Shown piece after piece: positions 8,773 to 17,736 of a stretch of 36,627 bases of DNA. Source of the DNA: Atopobium sp034113385 (lineage in GTDB: Bacteria > Actinomycetota > Coriobacteriia > Coriobacteriales > Atopobiaceae); contig NZ_JAXEXL010000024.1 of assembly GCF_034113385.1 (NCBI RefSeq), forward strand, positions 1 to 36,627, in the 5' to 3' direction. Position numbers and translations under genes: made by a program. How positions within the stretch are numbered: position 1 is the stretch's first letter; every line of letters begins with the position of its first letter. The notes under the pieces are model-generated. The model ran no database searches. It saw only the letters and a list, made by a program, of their open reading frames with translations, and was not told the DNA's origin.

Positions 8773-9958
8773 TAAGAAGCGCCTCCACTCCAGGAAGAGC
8801 CTTGCCTTCGACGAGCTCCATGGAAGCACCGCCACCAGTGGAAATCCAGCTCATCTTATCTGCAAGGTTAAACTTATTAATAGCAGCTACAGAATCACCG
8901 CCGCCAATAATAGATGTGCAATCAGCATCTGCAATTGCACGAGCGACAGCCTCAGTACCACCTGCAAACTGATCAAACTCAAATACGCCCATGGGACCAT
9001 TCCAAAATACGGTCTTGGCACCCTTTACTGCATCTGTATACAGAGCAATGGTCTTAGGACCAATGTCCATGCCCATGCGATCCTCAGGGATAGCGTCAGA
9101 AGAGACGACCTCACCTACCGCGTCCTCACCAAAATGGTCAGTCACAACGTTGTCAATGGGAAGCAAAATCTTACAACCCTTTTCTTGGGCCTTGGCAAGC
9201 ATCTTGGCAGCAGGCTCAACCCAGTCAAGCTCCTTCAAAGAGGTACCAACAGTCTTATAACCCTTAGCCAAGAAGAAGGTATATGCCATACCACCACCAA
9301 TAATGAGGGTATCAGCCGAATCAATAAGGTGGTCAAGAACACCAATTTTGCTAGAAACCTTAGAACCACCAACAATAGCTACAAAGGGACGCTCAGGCTC
9401 TGCAAAAATAGACGTCAGCGTGTCTACTTCCTTCTCTAGCAAAAGACCTGCAACTGCAGGGATAAACTGAGCGGGTCCAACTACAGAACCCTGAGCACGG
9501 TGAGCAGTACCAAATGCATCAAGAACAAAGATGTCACCGTAAGAGGCAAGCTTCTGGGCAACCTCAGGATCATTCTTCTTTTCTGCCTTAAGGAAACGAA
9601 CGTTTTCCAAAACTAAGATATCGCCAGGCTGTACCTCTGCTACAGCAGCAGCGGCCTTATCGCCATAGGTATCATCACAGAACTTTACGTCATAGCCAGT
9701 AAGCTCGGCGAGTTTATCGGCAGCAGGCTTCAAAGAGAGCTCAGGCTCAAAGCCAGTACCTGCAGGACGACCAAGATGGCTCATCAAGACAATACCCGCA
9801 CCATGCTCTTTGAGGTAGCTGATAGTGGGAATAGCTGCACGAACACGGGTATCATCAGTGACAACGCCATCCTTTAAAGGTACGTTAAAATCTACGCGCA
9901 TCAAAACGCGCTTGCCGTCTACATCAATATCGCGGACGGTCTTTTTTGTGAAGGCCAT
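8765..9958 (-). CDS. pgk: Phosphoglycerate kinase
   Basis: Makes ATP from 1,3-bisphosphoglycerate in lower glycolysis. It opens with the family signature VLMRVDFNVPLKDG, then has HLGRP, the hinge region, VGGSKVSSKIGVL, and near the end the nucleotide-binding IIGGGDSVAAIN and ISTGGGASMELVEG. Length 397 is standard. AAGGAGG precedes the ATG. It is separated from gap by a strong hairpin only about 20 bases upstream of its start, which probably sets the gap to pgk ratio. Confidence 0.97.
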   Translation of the reverse strand: MAFTKKTVRDIDVDGKRVLMRVDFNVPLKDGVVTDDTRVRAAIPTISYLKEHGAGIVLMSHLGRPAGTGFEPELSLKPAADKLAELTGYDVKFCDDTYGDKAAAAVAEVQPGDILVLENVRFLKAEKKNDPEVAQKLASYGDIFVLDAFGTAHRAQGSVVGPAQFIPAVAGLLLEKEVDTLTSIFAEPERPFVAIVGGSKVSSKIGVLDHLIDSADTLIIGGGMAYTFFLAKGYKTVGTSLKELDWVEPAAKMLAKAQEKGCKILLPIDNVVTDHFGEDAVGEVVSSDAIPEDRMGMDIGPKTIALYTDAVKGAKTVFWNGPMGVFEFDQFAGGTEAVARAIADADCTSIIGGGDSVAAINKFNLADKMSWISTGGGASMELVEGKALPGVEALLNA

Positions 9959-9977
9959 GCTTCCTCCTTAATGGAAC

Positions 9978-10021
9978 AAAAGAGAAACGCGGTCGCGGCT
10001 AAGAAAGCTGCAACCGCGTTT
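9978..10021 (-). terminator. Hairpin between gap and pgk (partial terminator or processing stem)
   Basis: AAACGCGGT...AGCT pairs with its near-perfect complement as a 16-bp stem with one mismatch and one GU pair, around a short loop. On the minus strand it runs into CTCTTTTG. It ends about 20 bases before the pgk start, leaving no room for a promoter, so pgk must be expressed by read-through or after mRNA cleavage here. Confidence 0.65.
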
Positions 10022-10056
10022 GCCTGAATTACCTAGTAGTAAGAACTGTCATGCAC

Positions 10057-11082
10057 TTAGGCAACGAACTTCTCGAAATACTTGATGGTACGGACCATCT
10101 GAGAGGTGTAGGAGTTCTCGTTATCATACCAAGAGGTAACCTGTACGAGACTCTGACCGTTACCCAAATCCTGAACCATGGTCTGGGTAGCATCAAAGAT
10201 GGAACCGTGAGTCTCACCAATGATGTCACGAGATACGATGTCATCCTCGGTGTAACCAAAGGTCTCGGGGATGGTCTCTGCGTAAGCCTTCATAGCTGCA
10301 TTGACCTCCTCTACGGTAACCTTCTTGTCTACAACTGCGTAGAGGTTAGTAAGAGAACCAGTGGGCGTAGGAACGCGCTGAGCAGCACCAATAAGCTTGC
10401 CATTGAGCTCAGGAAGAACCAGGCCAATAGCCTTAGCAGCACCGGTAGAGTTAGGAACGATATTCTCTGCTGCAGCACGGGAGCGACGGAAGTTACCCTT
10501 GCGCTGAGGACCATCAAGCGTCATCTGGTCGCCCGTGTAAGCGTGAATGGTGGTCATAATGCCAGATACGATAGGTGCAAAGTCATTCAAACCCTTTGCC
10601 ATAGGAGCAAGGCAGTTGGTGGTGCAAGAAGCTGCAGAGATGATGTTGTCATCTGCAGTAAGCTGCTCATGGTTAACGTTAAATACAACAGTAGGAAGAT
10701 CGTTGCCTGCAGGAGCAGAAATAACAACCTTCTTGGCACCAGCATTAATATGAGCCTGTGCCTTATCCTTAGAGGTATAAAAACCAGTGCATTCGAGAAC
10801 TACGTCTACGCCAAGCTCACCCCAAGGAAGGTTGTTAGCGTCAGCCTCCTTGTAAATGGTGATTTCCTTGCCATCTACTACGATGGAATTCTCGGTTGCC
10901 TCAATCTTATGATCGCGGGAGTAATTGCCCTGAGTAGAGTCATACTTAAGAAGGTATGCAAGCATCTCGGGGGACGTGAGGTCGTTAATTGCAACAATCT
11001 CAGAACCTTCGTGACCAAACATCTGGCGGAAAGCCAAACGACCAATACGACCAAAACCGTTAATAGCAACCTTAACTGCCAT
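10057..11082 (-). CDS. gap: Glyceraldehyde-3-phosphate dehydrogenase, type I
   Basis: Oxidises glyceraldehyde 3-phosphate to 1,3-bisphosphoglycerate. The Rossmann motif INGFGRIGR is at residues 7-15. IND at about residues 32-34 suggests NAD preference. The catalytic Cys153 lies in SAASCTTNCLAP, and WYDNENSYTSQM is at the C-terminal side. Length 341 is usual. AAGGAG precedes the ATG. It is the first gene of the glycolytic run, after a 192-base spacer downstream of whiA that probably holds its promoter. Confidence 0.97.
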   Translation of the reverse strand: MAVKVAINGFGRIGRLAFRQMFGHEGSEIVAINDLTSPEMLAYLLKYDSTQGNYSRDHKIEATENSIVVDGKEITIYKEADANNLPWGELGVDVVLECTGFYTSKDKAQAHINAGAKKVVISAPAGNDLPTVVFNVNHEQLTADDNIISAASCTTNCLAPMAKGLNDFAPIVSGIMTTIHAYTGDQMTLDGPQRKGNFRRSRAAAENIVPNSTGAAKAIGLVLPELNGKLIGAAQRVPTPTGSLTNLYAVVDKKVTVEEVNAAMKAYAETIPETFGYTEDDIVSRDIIGETHGSIFDATQTMVQDLGNGQSLVQVTSWYDNENSYTSQMVRTIKYFEKFVA

Positions 11083-11274
11083 GCTTTCTCCTTTCGAGGG
11101 ACCTCGGCACGCTCCACTTGCGGCCGACTGGTCTCAACAATGGGCTGTCCTAATAGTACCCTTATTGAACGAGCGCTTGCTCCAAAACGCATAATTTATG
11201 CAAAAATATGCTATCTACCTGCAAGTTGACTACCAAATTATGGTCATATTTTGCACAAGTTTTACGAAAAAGCC
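11083..11274 (-). promoter_or_regulatory. Intergenic region between whiA and gap, probable glycolytic operon promoter
   Basis: No gene is seen here. The half nearest whiA is AT-rich. On the minus strand TTGGTA and TAGCAT are 17 bases apart, each a 4/6 match to consensus. The 13-base palindrome GCATAATTTATGC lies at 11189-11201 and could be an operator or simply promoter AT-content. No terminator for whiA was recognised. Confidence 0.35.
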
Positions 11275-12237
11275 TTAGTGTTTTGCGGCCTCACTCATCG
11301 CATGCTCTGCCTTAAGCTGGCGCTCAATCTCTTGCAAGCGCAACAAACGATGATACAAGGCAGACTTAGACAGTGCGGGCGTACATTGCTGTCCTAAATC
11401 ACGTAACGATAGCTCGGGAAAATCACGACGCAGCTCGCAAAACATGCGAAGTGATGCCGGTAAATTTTGAATGCCTCGGGTTTTATCGATAAAATCGATA
11501 AGGTCCAACTGTGACGCTGCTGCATCCGTAGAACGTGCCTGATTGGCAATCTCTGCATTAACACGACGGTTGACATCATTCTTAAGGGACTTCATTTGGC
11601 GTACTTTAATGAGCGTACGGCTCATACGACGTGCTCCCAGCATAAGCAATAATGCCACAATATCATCGTAGCTTTTAAGATACAGCGCAAAGGCACCACG
11701 TCGGTGATTAAGCCGAGCATGCACTCCCCGTTTGTTTACGAGCTCCACCAGCTGATTTGCAAACTGATCACCTGTAACAGCAATCTCTAAATGAAAATCC
11801 CCACGTGGATCTGCAATAAAGCCTCCCGCTAAAAACGTGCCACGAATAAACGCATCACAGCAGGTAGTATTACATAACAAATCTTGATTAATCCCTTGTG
11901 CAAGACTGCCTTCTGGGGTAAGAATACCCATTTTAACCAGCGCATCCTGTAAGTTATCCTGCTCTGGAATCTCTATAAGGTAGTTGCGCGTTTTATGCAA
12001 AATAGACTGCCGAAAGGTAAGCTTCGTCTTAAGATTGAACACATCATGCGTCAGACCCAAAACCATGCGTGCTACAGCGCCCGTCTCGGTAGATACACGA
12101 ATAGAAAATCTGCCAGGTCCTCTAAAAGACAAGGTGCCGCAAATGCGAATAAGAGCAGCTAGCTCCGCCATATCAGCCGCAGTTGACTTGCGTTTGACGC
12201 GAGAAAGCTCATCTTTAACTTCTGCCGTAAACGACAT
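11275..12237 (-). CDS. whiA: DNA-binding protein WhiA (sporulation/cell division regulator homologue)
   Basis: WhiA proteins combine a LAGLIDADG homing-endonuclease-like fold with a C-terminal helix-turn-helix. They control cell division genes in Streptomyces and affect division in Bacillus. Here the protein opens SFTAEVKDELSRV, as expected. The LAGLIDADG-like core is at RGTFLAGGFIADPRGDFHLE. The C-terminal HTH_WhiA part contains LRDLGQQCTPALSKSALYHRL. Length 320 is typical. Its start lies 23 bases inside the yvcK end, with GAGGTG close upstream, so it is coupled to yvcK. As a non-sporulator, this organism presumably uses it for division or growth control (inference). Confidence 0.95.
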   Translation of the reverse strand: MSFTAEVKDELSRVKRKSTAADMAELAALIRICGTLSFRGPGRFSIRVSTETGAVARMVLGLTHDVFNLKTKLTFRQSILHKTRNYLIEIPEQDNLQDALVKMGILTPEGSLAQGINQDLLCNTTCCDAFIRGTFLAGGFIADPRGDFHLEIAVTGDQFANQLVELVNKRGVHARLNHRRGAFALYLKSYDDIVALLLMLGARRMSRTLIKVRQMKSLKNDVNRRVNAEIANQARSTDAAASQLDLIDFIDKTRGIQNLPASLRMFCELRRDFPELSLRDLGQQCTPALSKSALYHRLLRLQEIERQLKAEHAMSEAAKH

Positions 12238-13303
12238 GTGTCACCTCTTCTAAAGGCACGGGGCACACGCCACGCAGAGCATCTGCCAGCTTATTTGGGT
12301 CATGCACCGAGGGCATATCAGGCACGTCAAAATCACGAACAACAACCGTAGGCACCTGTGATTCTATGCGCTTTACCATAGCTGCATCCACACGAACAGG
12401 CTTGTGCTCCACATGAGAAGCCGCGTCGTGCACCAAACTTTGTTGCGTTTCTTGTGCCGAGAAACCCGATGAGTACGCAGTAATTTGTTCTTGTGTAAGC
12501 GCTCTAAAGCTTATGGTAGCTGCACCTACCTGCTCTTTCGTTTTATGCAGAAGCACCGCATCTATACAACCAGCCAAGCCATGGTTAACCAAGGCTTGTA
12601 GGTACTCATCCGCAGCTAAACCCCACGACTCATACTGCTCATCTACCTTAGGACATACAAACACACGCCGTGCAGTTGTAGTACGCAACGCCTCCAAAAT
12701 GCCTGGTACAAGGAGGTTTGGAATAATGGAGGTAAACAGCGAGCCTGGACCAAATACAATAAAATCCGCCTGCATAATAGCGGCAATTGCTTCAAAACAT
12801 GCCACGGGAGCTGCAGGTTCCAGCCATACATAATCCAAGGTACACGGTCCATGACCAATTAGATCTTCTCCACGAATAACACGTCCGTCACGTGTTTTAC
12901 CGCGCAACAGTACGTTATCCAGGGTAGAAGGCACTACCTTACCCACGCAGCTAAGCATCTGCTCACATACATGAATAGCATCCATAAAAGAGTGTGACTC
13001 ATCCGCTAAACTTGCTAACAACAAATTACCCAACGCGTGATTGGACGCAAAGGGTAAGCGTCTTTGGAAAGAACGTGCCAAAGCACTCGTAGGGTCTTGG
13101 GCCAGAGCAACTAAGCAATTACGTACATCACCTGGAGGAATAGACCCCATCTGCTGGCGAAGCAGTCCCGTAGAACCACCGTCATCTGCCATGGCAACAA
13201 CAGCAGTAAGTTCACAGGTAAAATGCCTCAGCGCACGAATGAGCTGAGTTTGGCCACTACCTCCACCAATACTTACTACACGTGGTGTATGCACAATACT
13301 CAT
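12215..13303 (-). CDS. yvcK: Gluconeogenesis factor YvcK / CofD-like, UDP-sugar-binding protein
   Basis: Member of the YvcK family (CofD-like fold), which in Bacillus and Mycobacterium binds UDP-GlcNAc and supports peptidoglycan synthesis and growth on gluconeogenic carbon sources. The N-terminal VVSIGGGSGQTQLI (Gly-rich loop at residues 13-17) and ADDGGSTGLLRQ are family landmarks, as are PPGDVRNCLVAL and FGPGSLFTSIIPNLLV. At about 362 residues it is slightly longer than Bacillus YvcK. It sits 12 bases after rapZ and overlaps whiA. The ribosome site is weak, so it may depend on coupling from rapZ. Confidence 0.93.
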   Translation of the reverse strand: MSIVHTPRVVSIGGGSGQTQLIRALRHFTCELTAVVAMADDGGSTGLLRQQMGSIPPGDVRNCLVALAQDPTSALARSFQRRLPFASNHALGNLLLASLADESHSFMDAIHVCEQMLSCVGKVVPSTLDNVLLRGKTRDGRVIRGEDLIGHGPCTLDYVWLEPAAPVACFEAIAAIMQADFIVFGPGSLFTSIIPNLLVPGILEALRTTTARRVFVCPKVDEQYESWGLAADEYLQALVNHGLAGCIDAVLLHKTKEQVGAATISFRALTQEQITAYSSGFSAQETQQSLVHDAASHVEHKPVRVDAAMVKRIESQVPTVVVRDFDVPDMPSVHDPNKLADALRGVCPVPLEEVTHVVYGRS

Positions 13304-13315
13304 CTTGATTGATTT

Positions 13316-14212
13316 CTAGTTAGTATTTGCACGAGGTAAATCACGATGCGATAGATTTACCTGGTAACCCTGTTTGGCCAAATACTGAGCTGTCTGCGTT
13401 GCCAAGGTAACAGACCTATGCTGACCGCCCGTACAGCCCACCGCAATAGAAAGTTGCGGTTTACCCTCAGACACATATCCTGGCATAACTGAATCGAGCA
13501 AGTTTTCCCACGCAGCCAAAAACTTCTTGGTCTCTGGACGCTCCATTACAAAGTCAGACACCATCTTGTCCTGACCAGTAAGTTTACGCATGGCGGGGTC
13601 ATAGTAGGGATTAGGCAAAAAACGCACGTCAATAAGGATATCAGCCTCTACTGGCATACCATATTTAAAGCCAAACGAGAAAACATATACTTCCATGAGC
13701 TGGGTATCACTCAGCTCGGAATATCGTGCACGAATCTTATTACGCAAGGTAGACGTACGCATTTTAGAAGTATCCAATACCATATCTGCACGATTGCGCA
13801 CTTCCGTCAGCTGTTTTCTCTCACGGCGAATGGCATGAATGGTATCCTCCCCTTCATTGGCAATGGGATGCCTACGGCGACGCTCAGAAAAACGCCTGCG
13901 TAGCACCTCATCTGAAGAGTCCAAAAACATGAGGCTATAAGTAATTTCATGGTCTGCTAAGCTATCGAGCTTATCTAACAGCTCGTCAAACAAACCTTGG
14001 CTTCGCAAATCACATACAATGGCCAAATGACGACCAATTCCGCTGTTAATACCCACAATTTTTGCCAAAGTAAGCATAAGCTCGGGTGGTAGATTGTCAA
14101 TAACGTAATAGCCAAGATCTTCAAAAATATGCATGGCTTCAGTACGCCCAGCGCCACTCATGCCAGTAATAACAACAATGTCGGGGACTTTGGTTTTGCT
14201 TGCGTTAGCCAT
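13316..14212 (-). CDS. rapZ: RNase adapter RapZ / YvcJ family nucleotide-binding protein
   Basis: P-loop protein. In E. coli it directs RNase E to the GlmZ small RNA; in Gram-positives its role is less clear, with links to amino-sugar metabolism. Walker A is GMSGAGRT at residues 17-24, with Arg in the usual Lys position, a change I know from other actinobacterial copies. YYVIDNLPPEL, the FLDSSDEVLRRRFSERRRRHP region and the C-terminal GCTGGQHRSVTLA are family signatures. Length 298 is normal. It lies 36 bases downstream of uvrC. The C-terminal domain is complete. Confidence 0.94.
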   Translation of the reverse strand: MANASKTKVPDIVVITGMSGAGRTEAMHIFEDLGYYVIDNLPPELMLTLAKIVGINSGIGRHLAIVCDLRSQGLFDELLDKLDSLADHEITYSLMFLDSSDEVLRRRFSERRRRHPIANEGEDTIHAIRRERKQLTEVRNRADMVLDTSKMRTSTLRNKIRARYSELSDTQLMEVYVFSFGFKYGMPVEADILIDVRFLPNPYYDPAMRKLTGQDKMVSDFVMERPETKKFLAAWENLLDSVMPGYVSEGKPQLSIAVGCTGGQHRSVTLATQTAQYLAKQGYQVNLSHRDLPRANTN

Positions 14213-14248
14213 AGACTCTCCAAAAAACGTACGTAGTTCTAGTATATG

Positions 14249-16219
14249 CTACTTGCCTGTAGCTGCACGTTTGCGTGTTTTTGCCAACTCTGCATCCCAA
14301 GCGCGTAAGGTCTCATACACGTTTTGCGCTACAGCTTGTGGAATGCCAGGAACTGCAGCAATCTCTTCCAATGAAGCTGCACGTAGTTTCTTCATGCTAC
14401 CAAATGCCTTTTTAAGTGCTTTTTTACGCGTAGCACCAACACCATCAATCTCATCCAAAAGAGAGACGGTCATGGCTTTATCACGCAGCTCACGATGGAA
14501 GGTAATAGCAAAACGATGAGCCTCGTCACGAACTTGCTTAACTAAATACAATGACGCAGAACCAGATGGCAACACAACCGGTGCATCATCCCACAACACA
14601 AACAATTCCTCGTCTGACTTAGCAAGGCCAGCCATAGGAATATCTACACCTAATTCTGCCAGTTGTTTGCGGGCTGCATTAAGCTGAGGTTTACCACCAT
14701 CCAAAATAAGAAGGTCAGGTTTTTTACCAAAACGCTCATCTGCCATGCGCTGTGGACCATATCGACGTTCCATAACTTCTGCCATAGATACCACATCATT
14801 TGCTTCAGTGAGAGGAGTTTTAATCTTAAAGCGACGGTATTGAGAGGTATCTGGCTTACCTGCCGTAAAGACAACCATTGAAGCAACCGTATGCTTACCG
14901 TGAATGGTTGAAATATCAAAGCATTCAATACGCAGAGGTGGTCCATCCAACGCCAGCGCACTTTCCAGCTGCATAAGTGCATCATTCGTGCGTTTATCGT
15001 CATAGCCACTACGAAGCTCATAGCGCATAAGTGCATGGTGCGCGTTTGTGGAAGCCATGCTTGCTAGATGGGCCTTCTCGCCACGTTGTGGAACGTGCAA
15101 TACAACTTTACGGCCACGTTTTGTGCTCAGCCACTCCTCAAGCGCTTGAGCGTCAACCACCTCAACGGGAATGTTTACCTCCAGTGGTATATCTGCGGTC
15201 TGTTCGTAGTAACGCTTTACAAAACCAGAAACCAGCTCTTGTTCGGGCACATCATTGCCCTTATCCAAAATGAACTCACAGTTACGAATAACACGTCCTT
15301 CTCGAACAAGAAATATACAGGCACCTGCAATGGTCTCTTCACGCCAAAAGCCGATAAAATCTGCATCAAGCGGCGTGGGAAATACCACACGCTGTTTATC
15401 ATCTAGACTTTTAATGATGTCCAAACGACGCTTGATGCGACCAGCTTTTTCGAAGTCAAGCTGTGCTGCCGCATCATGCATATGAGCAGTAAGCTCCGAG
15501 ATAAACGTACCGCGATGACCAGATAAAAAGTCTTCTACCAAACGTACGTTTTGTGCATATGCTTGTGGTGTAATCTCTCCTGCACATACACCAGGTCCTT
15601 TGCCCACATGAAAGTCAAAACAGGGACGGCCCTGCTGCGCACATATAAGCTGGATAATGTCTTTATCATCAGGATGGGACTGAGCCAAACGGTTAACGCG
15701 ACGCCACTCCGCACAAGTGCCCACACAAAAGGGGGTAACTTTGCGCACAATATCTATCATTTCGCGCGCAGATTTTGCATCCGTATAGGGACCAAAATAA
15801 CGCGTAGAGGGCTTATGTTTCTCACGCGTGTACTTAAGTGCTGGAAAAACATCACCCTTGGTAAGAGCAATATAGGGATAGCTTTTATCGTCTTTAAGAT
15901 CAACGTTATACGGCGGATGATATTGCTGAATAAGGTTGATTTCGAGCACTAATGCCTCATGCTCAGAACCAACTACCACATAATCAAAACCCGCGGTCTC
16001 ATCCATCAAGAACGGGATTTTAATGCGCTCATCTGTGCCATGCACATACTGACGCATGCGCGCGCGCAAATTCTTTGCCTTACCAACATACAGTACCTTA
16101 CCAGCAGCGTTCTTCCATAGATAGCAACCAGGGTCTGTAGGCACCTGATTAACCAGCTCTATGAGCGCGGGGTCTACCAAATTATGTGAACCGTGTGATA
16201 TGTTATGCAAGTCTGACAT
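14249..16219 (-). CDS. uvrC: Excinuclease ABC subunit C
   Basis: Makes both incisions around UvrAB-bound DNA lesions in nucleotide excision repair. The GIY-YIG nuclease domain lies at about residues 28-105 (PGCYLW, then VLYVGKAKNLRARM). A UVR motif follows (AAAQLDFEKAGRIKRRLD), then the RNase H-like second nuclease (ECFDISTIHGKHTVASMVVF), and a C-terminal helix-hairpin-helix pair (LLDEIDGVGATRKKAL and AVPGIP). Length 656 is normal. The ribosome site before the ATG is weak. It heads the uvrC-rapZ-yvcK-whiA run, a widespread actinobacterial order. Confidence 0.96.
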   Translation of the reverse strand: MSDLHNISHGSHNLVDPALIELVNQVPTDPGCYLWKNAAGKVLYVGKAKNLRARMRQYVHGTDERIKIPFLMDETAGFDYVVVGSEHEALVLEINLIQQYHPPYNVDLKDDKSYPYIALTKGDVFPALKYTREKHKPSTRYFGPYTDAKSAREMIDIVRKVTPFCVGTCAEWRRVNRLAQSHPDDKDIIQLICAQQGRPCFDFHVGKGPGVCAGEITPQAYAQNVRLVEDFLSGHRGTFISELTAHMHDAAAQLDFEKAGRIKRRLDIIKSLDDKQRVVFPTPLDADFIGFWREETIAGACIFLVREGRVIRNCEFILDKGNDVPEQELVSGFVKRYYEQTADIPLEVNIPVEVVDAQALEEWLSTKRGRKVVLHVPQRGEKAHLASMASTNAHHALMRYELRSGYDDKRTNDALMQLESALALDGPPLRIECFDISTIHGKHTVASMVVFTAGKPDTSQYRRFKIKTPLTEANDVVSMAEVMERRYGPQRMADERFGKKPDLLILDGGKPQLNAARKQLAELGVDIPMAGLAKSDEELFVLWDDAPVVLPSGSASLYLVKQVRDEAHRFAITFHRELRDKAMTVSLLDEIDGVGATRKKALKKAFGSMKKLRAASLEEIAAVPGIPQAVAQNVYETLRAWDAELAKTRKRAATGK

Positions 16220-16286
16220 AGCTTCATACTACCCAACTTGTGCGTTTATCGAGGCTTTGATGCCCATCTTTTTACTAAACCTCACA

Positions 16287-16295
16287 TGATATAAT
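16287..16295 (+). promoter_or_regulatory. Extended -10 promoter of the ATP-grasp gene
   Basis: TGATATAAT is a perfect extended -10 element (TGn plus TATAAT). There is no good -35, as is common with extended -10 promoters. It would give a leader of roughly 90 bases before the ATG at 16391. Confidence 0.6.
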
Positions 16296-16390
16296 CCATA
16301 TATTTGCTGCTTAAACGCGCAAAGCATCTGTCTGGCACAGGGAATAGACACAGCTCGTGGCAACGCTTGCGCTTATTACAAGGAGATACC

Positions 16391-17629
16391 ATGACCGCCT
16401 CCACACATCGCTTAGACATAGTACCCGTCGTAATTGGGGGCGACATTGGGGCATACGCCTTGGCTCGTGAGTTTAATGAAGCCATTGGAGCAAAGCCCAT
16501 CCTCATCAATACGGGTTTTATTGGTGCCATTTCTCACTCTAAAATTTTGACAACTCATACCGTCAAAACACTCGATGATACGTGCTTATTAGAAGCACTA
16601 ACGCAGTTGAGCATCTCTGCTGCCGAGAAAACCCTCCTCTTGGTAGCAAACACAGACCAGCTTATTGAGCTGCTTGAACGCATTCATAACCAGCTGCCTT
16701 CCAATGTGGTATGCCCCATTCCTTCTTGGGAGGCCTTCAATGCCGTGTGTGATAAAGCAATCTTTGCACAGCTGTGTGAAGCACATGGCCTTGCTGTTCC
16801 CGCAACGGAAGTAGTTCACCTTGCAGGTACCAGCTCCATTGCTCCCACCGCGTTAAGCTTTCCCGTCATTGCTAAACCTGCAGAATCCGCCAGTTATTAC
16901 ACCACGCTTATTAAGGGCTTTAAAAAGGTCTATTACATCAACAAGCAGTCTGAATTGGATACGCTCTGGACTGACCTGCGTAAATCAGGCTTTGACGGTG
17001 ACTTTCTTGTGCAACATCTTATTGGTGGTGACGATACCTATATGGACTCTATCACCATATACATGGGCACAGATGGCAAAGCCCAGCTGTTGGGTGCAGC
17101 GCAGGTACTTCTAGAAGATCACGCCCCTGCAATGCTGGGCAACCCTGTTGCTATGGTCATTCGCGAGAAACCCGAACTGTGGACCAAGATAGAGCATATG
17201 CTACAAAGCATTAACTACCGTGGTTTTGCCAATTTTGACATTAAGCGTGACCCCGTAGATGGAACAGAGTATTTTCTTGATTGCAATCCCCGCATTGGGC
17301 GCAATTCTTACTATACCTGCGCTGGTGGTGTTAACCCCATGCAGATTTTGATAAGCGACGTCATTGATGGCATGGCTCAGTCAGTTCAAATTGCTAACCA
17401 ACCGGCCTTATACACATTAGTACCCCTATCCCTCATGCGAAAATATATTCGTGATCCCCAGCTTATGGATGAGGTCAATCGTTTGATTTCTACCAATAAG
17501 GTAGTCAACCCTCAACATAATCCTGCCGATAAGGGTGCAAAACGCCTGCTTGATGTGTTTCTAACTGAAAGTAATCAAATCCGCAAGTTTGCAAAATACT
17601 ACCCCGAAGCCACAGATACCTCATTTTAA
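16391..17629 (+). CDS. ATP-grasp carboxylate-amine ligase, possibly D-aspartate ligase-like
   Basis: ATP-grasp enzymes join a carboxylate to an amine or thiol through an acyl-phosphate. Here a pre-ATP-grasp region (residues 1-130) leads into the nucleotide-binding part (FPVIAKPAESASYY, then LVQHLIGGDDTYM). The magnesium site is FANFDIKRDPVDGTEYFLDCNPRIGR in spirit, with Asp and Asn-Pro-Arg visible. The pattern of this last segment resembles D-aspartate ligases that build peptidoglycan cross-bridges in enterococci and lactococci; this is recollection of the family, not a search. The ATG at 16391 has AAGGAGAT upstream. It is a single-gene transcript between its own promoter and terminator. The substrate is unknown. 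Confidence 0.8.
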   Translation: MTASTHRLDIVPVVIGGDIGAYALAREFNEAIGAKPILINTGFIGAISHSKILTTHTVKTLDDTCLLEALTQLSISAAEKTLLLVANTDQLIELLERIHNQLPSNVVCPIPSWEAFNAVCDKAIFAQLCEAHGLAVPATEVVHLAGTSSIAPTALSFPVIAKPAESASYYTTLIKGFKKVYYINKQSELDTLWTDLRKSGFDGDFLVQHLIGGDDTYMDSITIYMGTDGKAQLLGAAQVLLEDHAPAMLGNPVAMVIREKPELWTKIEHMLQSINYRGFANFDIKRDPVDGTEYFLDCNPRIGRNSYYTCAGGVNPMQILISDVIDGMAQSVQIANQPALYTLVPLSLMRKYIRDPQLMDEVNRLISTNKVVNPQHNPADKGAKRLLDVFLTESNQIRKFAKYYPEATDTSF

Positions 17630-17664
17630 GCACTATCATCTTGCTGCAATTTTGCTGCAAAAAT

Positions 17665-17701
17665 AATGACCAGAAAGAAAAGTTTTCTTCTGGTCATTTT
17701 T
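17665..17701 (+). terminator. Bidirectional rho-independent terminator
   Basis: The arms AATGACCAGAA and TTCTGGTCATT form a perfect 11-bp stem with a 12-base interior that can pair further (AAAA with TTTT). TTTTT follows on the plus strand. The reverse reading is also followed by a T-rich stretch, so it can end both the ATP-grasp gene and the convergent nanE transcript. Confidence 0.85.
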
Positions 17702-17736
17702 GCATGTCTCTTGATACGTTCAAACAAACAACAAGC

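Noticed and set aside
10051..11229. A 392-codon open frame on the plus strand opposite gap
   Set aside because: It is fully antisense to an unmistakable gap gene, has no recognisable domain, and its composition (many Cys, Arg, Asn) is that of a reverse-frame shadow.
16304..16390. N-terminal extension of the ATP-grasp protein
   Set aside because: It begins only a few bases after the promoter -10, and AAGGAGAT marks ATG 16391.
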